From Bifidobacterium pseudolongum subsp. globosum (lineage in GTDB: Bacteria; Actinomycetota; Actinomycetes; Actinomycetales; Bifidobacteriaceae), in the NCBI RefSeq assembly GCF_000741295.1, contig NZ_JGZG01000008.1, positions 63,005 through 127,004 on the forward strand: a stretch of 64,000 nucleotides of DNA, read 5' to 3'. Below the pieces are notes generated by a model, which saw only the letters and a program-made list of their open reading frames with translations, was not told the DNA's origin and made no database searches. A program made the translations under genes and the position numbers. Shown here in pieces: positions 26,316-35,487 of this stretch; position 1 is the first letter of the stretch; every line of letters starts with the position of its first letter.

Positions 26316-27653
26316 TTAGAACATGGCCCGCAAATCGCCGTTCGCGCATGCCTCGTCGAACAGGTGGCGGAACACGACGGCGCCGTGCACGCCGTCGTGT
26401 TCGAACTCGTTCGTGACCCACGCATGCGCGTTGCCGATGCGGCTGAGTGTGTCGAGGCTCAATGACGCATCCACATACATGTCGTCGAAATACACGGCGG
26501 CGCGCAGCGGCACTTCGTTGCGCGCGAGTTGGCCCTCGTCGTAGATCACACCGAAATGCGTGTCCTGCATCATTGTCTCGACGGCGCCACGGAAGGGCTT
26601 GAGCTGCTTCTCCTGCTCGAACATCCACGGGAACACGGCCTCACCGGTCAGCAGCAGCGGGCGCGCGCCGGTGCTGAACCGCGGCATCGTGTCGCGCACG
26701 CGCTGGGCGGCCCAGTCAATCGGGCGCTCAAGATCGCCGTTGGCGTAGATGAACTCCTGCAGCGGCCAGTACAGCGGGTGCGACGCCGTGGCCGATTCCA
26801 CGCCGCGCAGGAACTCGTCGCTGATTGGCGAGCTCGCCGAGGCGCTGCCGTCGCCGGCGGCGAACGCCTCGTCGAGCAGCCAGTGCACGCGTTCGAAGCT
26901 CGGTTTCATGCCGAATGACGAACCGAGTGTCTGCAGCCGCTCCACGGTGAGCGGATCGCCGTTCGGCAGCGGCAGCGGGTCGGCAGCCAGACGGTCCGCG
27001 AGCACGGCGAGGCGTGCGCGGTCCTGTGGGTAGCGCGCATAGAACTGTTCCGTCTTGCGTTCCATGCGCGGAAAGGTGTGTTCATAGACTTCGGTCGCGT
27101 CCGCGGGCACGTGCGGAATGCCGCCTGTCGTGAAACTGGCTGTAAGCGCGTCCGGGAACAGCGAAAGATATGTGAGGGTCAGAAAGCCGCCGTAGCTCTG
27201 CCCGAGGCTCACCCATCGGCTGCCCGCGAATTGCGTGCGGCGCAGGTGCTCGAAGTCGCGCACGATCGAGTCGGCGAGGAAGTGCTTGAGATAATGTGCG
27301 CCCTCTGCCGCATCCATTGCGCCGATCGTGTTCGAGTCGACGCGCGCGGAACGCCCGGTGCCTCGCTGGTCGGGCAGCACAACGCGGAAGTGCTTGATCG
27401 CCTCGGCGATCCAGCCGTCCGACTGCGGACTCAACGGCCGGGGGCCGGCGCCTCCCGGACCACCCTGCAGGAAGATGAGCAGAGGAAGCTCGGCATGGAT
27501 CTTCTCCGGCGCGTCCACCACGCGGTAGAACAGCGTGGTGCTTGGCCCGTTGAACCCTTGGCCGGGCACATGGCCAGCCCAATCCAGCGGCACGTCGATC
27601 GCGTGTTCCTGCACATGCAACCCGGGCAGATAGTATTCGTCAAGCAATCCCAT
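26316..27653 (-). CDS. proline iminopeptidase (S33 family)
   Basis: A 445-residue alpha/beta hydrolase of the prolyl aminopeptidase family that releases N-terminal proline from peptides. The oxyanion motif is LQGGPGG near residue 68, DQRGTGRS is near 100, and the nucleophile motif GQSYGG is near 158. The cap domain and C-terminal acid and His region (HAWVTNEFEHDG) follow. ATG at 27653 is set by CAGGAG 8 nt upstream. Its product could feed proline economy together with neighbouring proC. Confidence 0.9.
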   Translation of the reverse strand: MGLLDEYYLPGLHVQEHAIDVPLDWAGHVPGQGFNGPSTTLFYRVVDAPEKIHAELPLLIFLQGGPGGAGPRPLSPQSDGWIAEAIKHFRVVLPDQRGTGRSARVDSNTIGAMDAAEGAHYLKHFLADSIVRDFEHLRRTQFAGSRWVSLGQSYGGFLTLTYLSLFPDALTASFTTGGIPHVPADATEVYEHTFPRMERKTEQFYARYPQDRARLAVLADRLAADPLPLPNGDPLTVERLQTLGSSFGMKPSFERVHWLLDEAFAAGDGSASASSPISDEFLRGVESATASHPLYWPLQEFIYANGDLERPIDWAAQRVRDTMPRFSTGARPLLLTGEAVFPWMFEQEKQLKPFRGAVETMMQDTHFGVIYDEGQLARNEVPLRAAVYFDDMYVDASLSLDTLSRIGNAHAWVTNEFEHDGVHGAVVFRHLFDEACANGDLRAMF

Positions 27654-27724
27654 GAATCGGCTCCTGTTCATTCCTGTGTGCGCCGGCTCTGCACGACGCC
27701 GGCGCTTCTCATCCCACAGTACTA

Positions 27725-27752
27725 TTGCGTTGCGCCCGGTACGCGCTAGGGT
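27725..27752 (+). promoter_or_regulatory. promoter of the histidine kinase gene
   Basis: TTGCGT at 27725-27730 and TAGGGT at 27747-27752, spacing 16 bp. The -10 ends 7 bp before the ATG at 27760, again a leaderless layout. Confidence 0.5.
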
Positions 27753-27759
27753 GAGAGGC

Positions 27760-30309
27760 ATGACGAAGCACCCCGCCACTTCCGCGCATATGCCACATGC
27801 CGCCACGCTGCTGCAACGCATTCGGCAATGGGACAGCTGGAACCGGCGGTTCGCGGTCGATTGCCTCGTCGCCGCGCTGCTGTGCGGCATCTGGTCGTTG
27901 TTCGGCGCCGGTTTCATGGACGCGCAGTACGCGTTTGTGCGTGTGCCGGACCCTTGGATGCCGTTGTGGAACCAAGCGTGGTCCGTGGCGTTGACGCTGC
28001 CGTACATCCTGCACCGCATCCGCCCCACCATCGCCGTGCGGTGGTTCCTCGTGACCGTGGTAGCGCAGCTGATCGTCGGCCCCGGCATGCTCATGGCCGA
28101 TTTCATGGCGGCGGTCATGTTGTATTCCGGACTGGTGTACGGCACGCGCGCGCAGGTGCGCAGGTACCTCGTGACCGCCGCGGTGTTCGACGTGCTCGTC
28201 TCGGTGGTGTCCGCCGCCCGGCAGTTCGTGGTGTCGTATGACTGGACGCGGTATGGTGCGCCCACGATGCACCAATTGCTGTGGGGTGATCACCAGTGCC
28301 TGAACTACACCGAAGTGGACGGCGGCACAGTGTGTTCCGAGAGCATGGCGTATGGCGGCATCGTCAGCACCTCCCTCACCCTCGCCGTGCTCATCACCAT
28401 CGTGCTCGTGTTCGCCATCGTGTCCGGCTTCTGGCAGCGTGCACGCCATCAGACGATCACACTGCTCCATGAGCGCAATGCGGCGATCCGCGCGCGCGAA
28501 CAGGAGGAGCAGCTCATCGCGGCGTCCGCCGAACGGGCGCGCATCGCACGTGACATGCACGACGTGGTGGCGCACACACTATCGATCATCATCATCCAGT
28601 CCGACGGCGGCCGCTATGCCGCCGTGCACGACCCGCAGCTCGCCCGTGAGACGATGCTCACGATCCGTCACGAGTCACAGCGCGCGCTTGATGACATGAC
28701 CCACTTGCTTGGCGTGTTCAACAACGCCCCCACATCCGACTACCACGACATCGACGCACTGATCAACCAGGCACGTTCGGTGAACTCGGCCATGCGGCTG
28801 ACCCGCACGATCAGCGGCACTCCACAGCCCGACGGACTCTCCCCCGCCGCGAGCGAGGCGCTGTACCATGTGGTGCAGGAGGCGCTCACGAACATCCGCA
28901 AATACGCCGGACGCGACGTGCATGTGGAGGTAACCGAGCAGTGGGGCGACGGCGCGCTGTCGATCACGATCGATGACGACGGTCGCGGTGTCTCGGCCTC
29001 GCTCGACGGGCACTCGCCCGGCTATGGTCTCATCGGCATGCGCGAGCGCATCGACGCGGTCGGTGGCACGGTGACGAGCGGACCGCGCCTTTCGGGCGGC
29101 TTCAAGGTGAGCGCGCGCGTGCCGTTGCTCAATGCAGCATCCGGGCAGGAGGCGGCCCCTGCCTTCGCCGCACCCGCCGCGGCTGTGCAGGACGACGGCT
29201 CCGCACCGGCTGCACCCAGCGCTGCCGACCCCGAACCGGCCGCACAACACCGCCCGCTCCCCCTGCGTGTCGCGGACTGGGCGCGCACACTGCGGAGCAC
29301 GCCGGTCGCGCACGGGCAGCAGGACGCGCACGCCAACTGGATTGTGCGCCTGTCCCATTGGTTCGAACACCATTACGTGCTCACCGACACATTCATCACC
29401 TTCGCATTCATCATGCTTTTCTGCGTCATGGGCGCCGACATCACGTCCAGCATGGGTTCCGATCCACCCACGCTCGGCTGGCTCGAGCGCGTCATGACAG
29501 TGCTGCTGCTGGCTCCGCTCGCCTTGCGGCGGCGGTTCCCGCAGACCGTGGCGGTCGTGTTCGCCGCCATCTGCTTCGTCCAACTGCTGTTCCTGCCCTC
29601 GGTGTACATGGCCAATCTAGCGGCCCCACTCGTCGTCTATACGGCGGCGGTCTACGGCAAGCACGGCAACTGGAAATGGCTCGTACCGCTGTGCACGCTC
29701 GACAGCATGGCCTTCGCGTGCAAGGTGCTCGCGTTCAACCGTTGCCACTACACGCTCTTCGGCATGCTGACCGGGGGCGCGCGCACCGAATACTGCGCGG
29801 TATCGCTGCGGCTCTCCCCGCTGCAGATCGTCGTGATGATCACCGCCATCACGTTCGTCTGCTGCATGATCGCCATGCTGCTCGGCCTGTGGGCGCGCGT
29901 GAACGGATCCAATCCGCAGGTGCTGCAGGCACGCGCCGACGCCTTGCGCGCCGAGCAGGAAAAGGCGCGCATCGCCGCAGCGAACCGCGAACGCGACCGC
30001 ATCAGCGCCACGATACAGGGTGAGGTGAGCGAGACGCTGCATGCGGTGATCGACCAGACGTCGCAGGAACTCGACGAGATCGACGGGCAGATCGCCGCAG
30101 GCGAGACGCCTTCGCCCGAGTCGATCAATGCGGCGTTCGCGGCGATCGGCGCGCAGGGCCGCGCGGCGCTCGCGCGCATGCGGCAATTGCTCAGCGTGCT
30201 GCGCGAGACCGGGTCCAGTGACGACCATGCCGACGTGGACGCGCATATGACGATGCCGCTCGCGCCCGTCGCCGCGATGGCGCAGCGGGAAGACGGCGCT
30301 GACGACTAG
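27760..30309 (+). CDS. tandem-module sensor histidine kinase with a degenerate second half
   Basis: An 849-residue membrane protein. Module 1 has membrane helices within residues 30-225, a HisKA_3 dimerisation helix with phospho-accepting His267 (RIARDMHDVVAH), and an HATPase domain (EALTNIRKYAG near 375, DDGRGV near 407, GYGLIGMRERI near 421). After an Ala/Pro-rich linker (460-500), module 2 repeats the plan: membrane helices within 540-712, then a coiled helix whose RDRISATIQGEVSETL (747-760) aligns with the first DHp but has Gln753 for His, and no ATPase domain follows. The second half looks like a pseudokinase sensor arm. The cognate response regulator follows after 38 bp. Confidence 0.88.
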   Translation: MTKHPATSAHMPHAATLLQRIRQWDSWNRRFAVDCLVAALLCGIWSLFGAGFMDAQYAFVRVPDPWMPLWNQAWSVALTLPYILHRIRPTIAVRWFLVTVVAQLIVGPGMLMADFMAAVMLYSGLVYGTRAQVRRYLVTAAVFDVLVSVVSAARQFVVSYDWTRYGAPTMHQLLWGDHQCLNYTEVDGGTVCSESMAYGGIVSTSLTLAVLITIVLVFAIVSGFWQRARHQTITLLHERNAAIRAREQEEQLIAASAERARIARDMHDVVAHTLSIIIIQSDGGRYAAVHDPQLARETMLTIRHESQRALDDMTHLLGVFNNAPTSDYHDIDALINQARSVNSAMRLTRTISGTPQPDGLSPAASEALYHVVQEALTNIRKYAGRDVHVEVTEQWGDGALSITIDDDGRGVSASLDGHSPGYGLIGMRERIDAVGGTVTSGPRLSGGFKVSARVPLLNAASGQEAAPAFAAPAAAVQDDGSAPAAPSAADPEPAAQHRPLPLRVADWARTLRSTPVAHGQQDAHANWIVRLSHWFEHHYVLTDTFITFAFIMLFCVMGADITSSMGSDPPTLGWLERVMTVLLLAPLALRRRFPQTVAVVFAAICFVQLLFLPSVYMANLAAPLVVYTAAVYGKHGNWKWLVPLCTLDSMAFACKVLAFNRCHYTLFGMLTGGARTEYCAVSLRLSPLQIVVMITAITFVCCMIAMLLGLWARVNGSNPQVLQARADALRAEQEKARIAAANRERDRISATIQGEVSETLHAVIDQTSQELDEIDGQIAAGETPSPESINAAFAAIGAQGRAALARMRQLLSVLRETGSSDDHADVDAHMTMPLAPVAAMAQREDGADD

Positions 30310-30334
30310 GCGCGCGTTCATGCACGCCGCCGGT

Positions 30335-30340
30335 TACAGT
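30335..30340 (+). promoter_or_regulatory. -10 element 7 bp from the response regulator start
   Basis: TACAGT at 30335-30340 with 7 bp to the ATG at 30348 and no Shine-Dalgarno. The regulator may have its own leaderless transcript in addition to read-through from the kinase gene. Confidence 0.45.
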
Positions 30341-30347
30341 GGTGGGT

Positions 30348-31046
30348 ATGAGTGACGATTCGAGAATCCGCATTGTGATCGCCGACGATCAGGAACTGGT
30401 GCGCGCCGGCTTTACCATGGTGATCAACTCACAGCCCGACATGCAGGTCGTGGGCCAGGCCTCGAACGGCGATGAGGCAATCCGGCTGGCGGAACAGCTC
30501 ACGCCGGACATCGTGCTGATGGATGTGCGCATGCCGGGCATGGACGGCATCACCGCCACGGAGCACATCACGCGCATGGATAACGGCGGACGCCCGATCC
30601 GCGTGATCATCCTGACGACCTTCGACCTCGATGAATACGTGATGGCCGCCATCCACGCCGGAGCTTCCGGATTCCTACTCAAAGACACCGAACCGGAGAC
30701 CTTGCTGCGTTCAATCCGCACCGTGTACCAAGGCAATGCGATCATCGCGCCGACGGCGACCAAGCGGCTCATCGAGAAGATGCTCGAACCCAACTTCCAC
30801 ATGACCCCGGCCGCTCCGGCACCATCGGCCGACTACACCGATCCGGAACTGGAGACGCTCACCGATCGCGAGCGCGAGGTGCTCGTGGAGATCGCCCACG
30901 GATTGTCCAATCAGGAGATCGCCGACAAGCTGTTCATCTCATTGCCCACCGTCAAAACGCACGTAGCGCACATCCTGCAGAAGATCAATGCGCGTGACCG
31001 CGTGCAGGCGGTCGTGTTCGCGTATGAGAATCATCTCGTGCAGTAG
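30348..31046 (+). CDS. NarL/FixJ-family response regulator
   Basis: A 232-residue regulator. The receiver domain has acidic pocket IADDQ (residues 11-15), phospho-acceptor Asp59 in VLMDVRMPGMDG, Thr in ILTTFD and Lys in LLKDTE. A linker leads to a LuxR-type helix-turn-helix: LTDREREVLVEIAHGLSNQEIADKLFISLPTVKTHV. It pairs with the upstream tandem kinase. The nearest likely target is the MacB-type ABC exporter that converges on it from the other strand; this is inferred from position. Confidence 0.93.
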   Translation: MSDDSRIRIVIADDQELVRAGFTMVINSQPDMQVVGQASNGDEAIRLAEQLTPDIVLMDVRMPGMDGITATEHITRMDNGGRPIRVIILTTFDLDEYVMAAIHAGASGFLLKDTEPETLLRSIRTVYQGNAIIAPTATKRLIEKMLEPNFHMTPAAPAPSADYTDPELETLTDREREVLVEIAHGLSNQEIADKLFISLPTVKTHVAHILQKINARDRVQAVVFAYENHLVQ

Positions 31047-31057
31047 TGCGCTACGTG

Positions 31058-31095
31058 CGTGCCTGCCAGGGGCAGACAGTTCCCTGGCAGGCACG
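31058..31095. terminator. bidirectional hairpin between regulator and ABC permease
   Basis: Perfect 14-bp arms (31058-31071, 31082-31095) with a 10-nt loop between convergent genes. Confidence 0.85.
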
Positions 31096-31110
31096 TATTG
31101 TGGTCGGCGA

Positions 31111-33729
31111 TCAGGCTTCGGCAAGCGCCTCCACCGGTGGTGTCTTGGCGGCGCGGCGTGATGGGAACACGCTCGCCACAAGCGCGCAGACGATGGCGAT
31201 CGCGAGGATGATGCCGTAGGTGCGCCAATCGACTGGGTACACCACGGTGGCGATAGAGCTCATCACCATGTTGATGCCCAACCAGCCGAACAAGGTGCCG
31301 ACGACCATGCCGACGACGCTCGAGACGACCGAGATGAGCACCGCTTCGATGGCGAGGGAGGTGCGCAGCTGGCCGCGCGTCATGCCGATCGCGCGCAGGG
31401 TGGCCGATTCACGGGTGCGTTCGATGACCGAAAGGCTCAGCGTGTTGGCCACACCGATGACGGCCACGATGACGGCCACGGCGAGCAACGCCACAAGCAG
31501 CATGAGCATGGCGTTGACCATGGTCTCCCACTGCTGGCGTTCCGCCACCGGCCCACCGAGCTGCACGTTCGGGTACGCTTCGAACACCTTGGTCAGGTCG
31601 TCGAAGGTCTGTGAGAGTGGCACGTTGGCGCCCCCCAGTTTGAGCAACAGCATGTGCCCGGAATCCTGGAACGTACCGTCGGCGAACTTCGACTCGTTGA
31701 CGAACGCCACGACGGGCGTGGTCTGGGTCACACGGCGGAAGTCGCGCTGGGTGACGGCCAGGTCGGCATGGTTGCCGTCACGCATCCGCCCCTCCTCGGC
31801 GTTGGTGTCGACCACCTGTTCCGTGAGCGCCACACGTCCATCGGCGAAGGTGAGCCGCTTGCCGTCATAGGCGTCGTATTGCGGCATGAGCGCATGGCCG
31901 GGAGCCATGTCGACACTGCCCAGATCGATGTTCATGACATCCTGCAGCGTCTGAATGGACGGCACACCGACGACAAGCGTATCCATGGTCTTGCCATCCG
32001 GGGTCTCGTAGGTGGCCAATGCGGTGGGCACATACAGGCTGTGCTGCACACCCTTGACCTTGGCGGCCTTGTCGGCGGCCTGCTGGGGCACGTTGCCGCC
32101 CTGCACCACCACGTCGACGCTGTAGCGTTCGTCAAGCGCCTGGTTCATCGTGGCCTTCGCGCTCGCCGCGCCTGTGGCGATTGTGGAGACGAGGGTCACG
32201 CCGATGAGCAGCGCCGTGCCTGTCGCGGCGATGCGCCGGGGGTTCTTCTGGATGTTTGCATCGGCCAGCTTCGCCGAAGGGCCGCACAGCGAGACCAGCG
32301 CGCCCGCTCCCTTCATGAGCCACGGCATCCAGAAGATCGCGGTCAGGGCCAGACCGAGGAACGAGAACATGCAGCCACCCACTGCGGCAAGCAGGGCGGA
32401 GTCTCCATGGTCTTTCTGCATCCACAGGGAGAAGCCCACAAGACCCATGCCCATCAGCAGGATGAACAAGCCGATGACGGCACGGCCGACCTTCATCTTG
32501 CGCTGGTCGGTCAGTTCGAGCGGACGCATGGCCTCCAGCGGCGTCACGCTCGTCGCGGAACGCGCGGCCCCGAGCGAGGCGAGCACCGTGACCAGCACAC
32601 CGAACACGATGGGCACTATCACGACCTGCCAGTCGATGATGATCTTGATCTGCATCGAGGCCGAGGCCAACACGCCGGACGCCCCAACGGCGGCGATGAG
32701 GCCGATGCCTGCGGCCACACCAAGGGCCGAGGCCACGAATCCCAGAATCGCCGCCTCCTCGAGCACGGAGATATACAGCTGCCGTTTGGTGGCGCCGATG
32801 GTGCGCAGCAACGCCAGGGTCTTGCGGCGCTGCGCCACGAGCACCTGGAAGGTGTTGGCGATCACCAAGGCGGCCACCACGAGCGCAAGCACGCCGAATG
32901 CAAGCAGGAACTGCTTGGTCACATCCGTGCCGTCGCTGCTCATCTTCTTGATGGCCTCATCGGCCGCCTGTTGGCGCGAAAGCAGTCGAAAACCCTGAGG
33001 CAGGTCCCCGATGATCGTGGCTTTGGCATCACCGAGCGTGGTGGCGTTGGCGGTATCGATGGAAAGGTACAACTGGGTGGCGCTCATCTTGTCGAAGGAA
33101 GCCGTGCCGGAGAGTCTGGCGAGCAGACCGTCCGAGGCGACCGAAGCTCCGCCGTAGAATCCGTAGGCGTTATGGGGGTCATCGGTGAGCCCCACGATGG
33201 TCGCGGCGAACCCTTCGGGGTGGGCTTCGTCCGTGTTGGCGGACGAATTGACCACCATCGTGCCTCCCACCTTGAGGTTCCACTGCGAGGCCAGACGCTG
33301 TGGCAGCGCGAACGTGTCGGGCTCGTCGGGCTTCGGGGCGCGCCCCTCCACGATGGACACCGGCAGCAGCTTGGCGTCGCGGCTCGTGGCGATCACCACA
33401 CCACTGGCATGGCGGTCCTGCGAGCTGTAGGTGATGGGGCCTTCCACATTGGGGCGCGCGCACTCCACACCATCGACCGCTTCAAGACGGTCGATGTGGA
33501 AGTCGCCCACCGTGTTCTCATACACACTGTCAGGGGCGTTCTGTGCGGGCGTCACCGCATAGTTGGCGTCGCCGTACAGCACGGTCTGTGTTTCGGTCAT
33601 CGACGCGTCCAACGCGTTGCTGAACAGCAATGTGGCAGCGATGAACGCGGTGCCGATGAGGACCGCGATGCCTGCGGGGATCAGCATCCTCACGTTCTTT
33701 TTCATCATTTGCATGGTTATGGACCACAT
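31111..33729 (-). CDS. ABC transporter permease, FtsX/MacB type
   Basis: An 872-residue permease with the N-terminal helix (residues 12-32), a large extracytoplasmic MacB-like domain, and two FtsX-type membrane blocks: three helices at about 270-420 including RRKTLALLRTIGATKRQLY, and three at the C-terminus including RTRESATLRAIGMTRGQLRTSL. Proteins of this type export peptides or lipoproteins, or form antimicrobial-resistance systems. AAAGGG lies 10 nt before ATG 33729. It is 35 bp downstream of its ATPase and convergent with the two-component system. Confidence 0.9.
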   Translation of the reverse strand: MWSITMQMMKKNVRMLIPAGIAVLIGTAFIAATLLFSNALDASMTETQTVLYGDANYAVTPAQNAPDSVYENTVGDFHIDRLEAVDGVECARPNVEGPITYSSQDRHASGVVIATSRDAKLLPVSIVEGRAPKPDEPDTFALPQRLASQWNLKVGGTMVVNSSANTDEAHPEGFAATIVGLTDDPHNAYGFYGGASVASDGLLARLSGTASFDKMSATQLYLSIDTANATTLGDAKATIIGDLPQGFRLLSRQQAADEAIKKMSSDGTDVTKQFLLAFGVLALVVAALVIANTFQVLVAQRRKTLALLRTIGATKRQLYISVLEEAAILGFVASALGVAAGIGLIAAVGASGVLASASMQIKIIIDWQVVIVPIVFGVLVTVLASLGAARSATSVTPLEAMRPLELTDQRKMKVGRAVIGLFILLMGMGLVGFSLWMQKDHGDSALLAAVGGCMFSFLGLALTAIFWMPWLMKGAGALVSLCGPSAKLADANIQKNPRRIAATGTALLIGVTLVSTIATGAASAKATMNQALDERYSVDVVVQGGNVPQQAADKAAKVKGVQHSLYVPTALATYETPDGKTMDTLVVGVPSIQTLQDVMNIDLGSVDMAPGHALMPQYDAYDGKRLTFADGRVALTEQVVDTNAEEGRMRDGNHADLAVTQRDFRRVTQTTPVVAFVNESKFADGTFQDSGHMLLLKLGGANVPLSQTFDDLTKVFEAYPNVQLGGPVAERQQWETMVNAMLMLLVALLAVAVIVAVIGVANTLSLSVIERTRESATLRAIGMTRGQLRTSLAIEAVLISVVSSVVGMVVGTLFGWLGINMVMSSIATVVYPVDWRTYGIILAIAIVCALVASVFPSRRAAKTPPVEALAEA

Positions 33730-33764
33730 GGTTGGTATCCCTTTGCTCTTCCGTTCGTCTCTCA

Positions 33765-34583
33765 TCACGCCTGCGGCGGCACCGGCGGCACCGGTCCGCG
33801 CGCGGCGCGTTCACGCTCCTGCATGAGCAGGTCGCTCATCTGGGCGGCGGTCGGCGCGTTCACATCCGCCACGATCTGCCCGTCGGCGAACACAATCGCC
33901 CGGTCGGCGTACGAGGCGGCCACGGGGTCGTGGGTGACCATCACGATCGTCTGGCCCAGCTCCTTGACCGAGCTGCGCAGGAAGCTGAGCACCTCGGCGC
34001 TCGAGGCCGAATCAAGAGCGCCGGTCGGTTCGTCGGCGAACACGAGTTCGGGCTTGGTGATCAGGGCGCGGGCGATCGCCACACGCTGCTGTTGACCGCC
34101 AGACAATTCGTTCGGATGGTGGCTGAGACGGTCGCTCAGGCCCAGGGTGCGCACGAGCTGGTCGAACCACTGCACATCCGGCTTTTTGCCGGCGAGCGTC
34201 AACGGCATGAGGATGTTCTGCTTCGCGGTGAACATCGGCAGCAGGTTGAAGCTTTGGAAGATGAACCCGATGTCATGCCTGCGCAGCATCGTCAGCTGCT
34301 TGTCGTTCAATGTGGTCAGATCCACACCTTGGAACATGATGTGGCCCGACGTGACGCTGTCCAAGCCGGACAGCGTGTGCATCAACGTCGATTTGCCCGA
34401 GCCGGAAGGGCCCATGATCGCGGTGAAGCGGCCCTTTTCAAAGGCCACGTTCACATGCCGCAGCGCATGCACCGTGCTGTCGCCCTTGCCATAGTCCTTC
34501 ACCAGGTCCACCGCCTGGATGGCCACCGGATCGCCGTGCTCCACGAATCGCTGGGATGGCGCAGCCTGCATTGCCGTCGTCAT
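33765..34583 (-). CDS. ABC transporter ATP-binding protein, LolD/MacB type
   Basis: A 272-residue ATPase with Walker A GPSGSGKST near residue 58, a Q loop, signature LSGGQQQRVAIARAL near 160, Walker B VFADEPTGALD and the switch His in VTHD. The C-terminal sequence is typical of the LolD/MacB/SalX group. ATG at 34583 is set by AAAGGA 8 nt upstream. It forms a two-gene unit with the FtsX-type permease downstream. Confidence 0.93.
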   Translation of the reverse strand: MTTAMQAAPSQRFVEHGDPVAIQAVDLVKDYGKGDSTVHALRHVNVAFEKGRFTAIMGPSGSGKSTLMHTLSGLDSVTSGHIMFQGVDLTTLNDKQLTMLRRHDIGFIFQSFNLLPMFTAKQNILMPLTLAGKKPDVQWFDQLVRTLGLSDRLSHHPNELSGGQQQRVAIARALITKPELVFADEPTGALDSASSAEVLSFLRSSVKELGQTIVMVTHDPVAASYADRAIVFADGQIVADVNAPTAAQMSDLLMQERERAARGPVPPVPPQA

Positions 34584-34681
34584 TGCTTTGTCCTTTCCAT
34601 CAATGCGGGCCGCTCCCGCATCACTACCAGTCACCGTACCGGCGTAATCGGGCGCCCAGTATCGTGCCTGAGATGGAAAAA

Positions 34682-34717
34682 GCGGTGGGTCTCATCCTTA
34701 AGGATGAGACCCACCGC
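34682..34717 (-). terminator. 36-bp perfect palindrome after ecfT
   Basis: Arms of 18 bp (34682-34699 and 34700-34717) meet at a central TTAA with no unpaired loop, so the RNA hairpin must open a small loop. It lies 17 bp after the ecfT stop and upstream of the ABC ATPase. Confidence 0.75.
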
Positions 34718-34734
34718 AATCGACCAGCGCGGAT

Positions 34735-35487
34735 TCACCAGCCCAACGCGACCATCGCGGCCACCCCGGCGGCCACAAGCACCACGATGAGCAGCACAAG
34801 CCAGTCGGCAAGCCGCATATGCGCGGGTCGCATCACCGTCGGCTTGGCCGAACCGGTGTGCATCTGCGCCCCGCGGGTGAGCGCCGCGACCGAAGCCCGG
34901 CGCTCGCGCAGCCGCAACGCCGCCCATGTGTCGCCGAATGCGGCAAAGCCCCCGCCGGCGCCGCGCGACGCGCGCATGAGCCTGCGCTCGCGGAATACGG
35001 CGAACCATTGCGGCACGACGTTCACCGCACGCGCCATGCGGCGTGCGGCGGTCAGCGGCAAGTGCAGCCCCGTCAGACCGCGCACCCAGTCGGCGTGACT
35101 CGTGGTGAACAACGTGAGGAACAACGCGAGCACGATGTCGGCGATGCGCAGCACCACCACAAGGCACATCATCAGCGTCTGCGATGTGACACGCCACCAC
35201 CCCAGCTGCCACAGCACACCGGTGCCGTAGGCGTTCATCGACAGCAGCATGATGACGGCCACAAGCGCGCACAGCGGGCCGAGCACAGCCCACAGGCGCC
35301 CCACATGCCGCGCCGGCACATGGTCGGTGAGCAACATGACGTGCATGACGACCAGCATGGCGGCGAGGAACATCCAATTGCCCCACACACTGCACAACAC
35401 GACCACCACAAGCGTCATGCACAGTTTGATGCGCGTGTCAAGCGCATGGAACCACCCTGTGGCCGGCAGATAGAACTGGCCGTTCAT
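34735..35487 (-). CDS. ecfT: ECF transporter transmembrane protein EcfT
   Basis: A 250-residue membrane protein with about 5-6 helices, the T component of an energy-coupling factor transporter. It starts GWFHALDTRIKLCMTLVVVVLCS, as EcfT/CbiQ proteins do. A cytoplasmic segment FRERRLMRASRGAGG carries the Ala/Ser-Arg-Gly coupling motif that contacts the ATPases. Its ATG overlaps the end of the ATPase gene (ATGA), so the two are coupled. A substrate-specific S component is not encoded next to it. Confidence 0.88.
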   Translation of the reverse strand: MNGQFYLPATGWFHALDTRIKLCMTLVVVVLCSVWGNWMFLAAMLVVMHVMLLTDHVPARHVGRLWAVLGPLCALVAVIMLLSMNAYGTGVLWQLGWWRVTSQTLMMCLVVVLRIADIVLALFLTLFTTSHADWVRGLTGLHLPLTAARRMARAVNVVPQWFAVFRERRLMRASRGAGGGFAAFGDTWAALRLRERRASVAALTRGAQMHTGSAKPTVMRPAHMRLADWLVLLIVVLVAAGVAAMVALGW

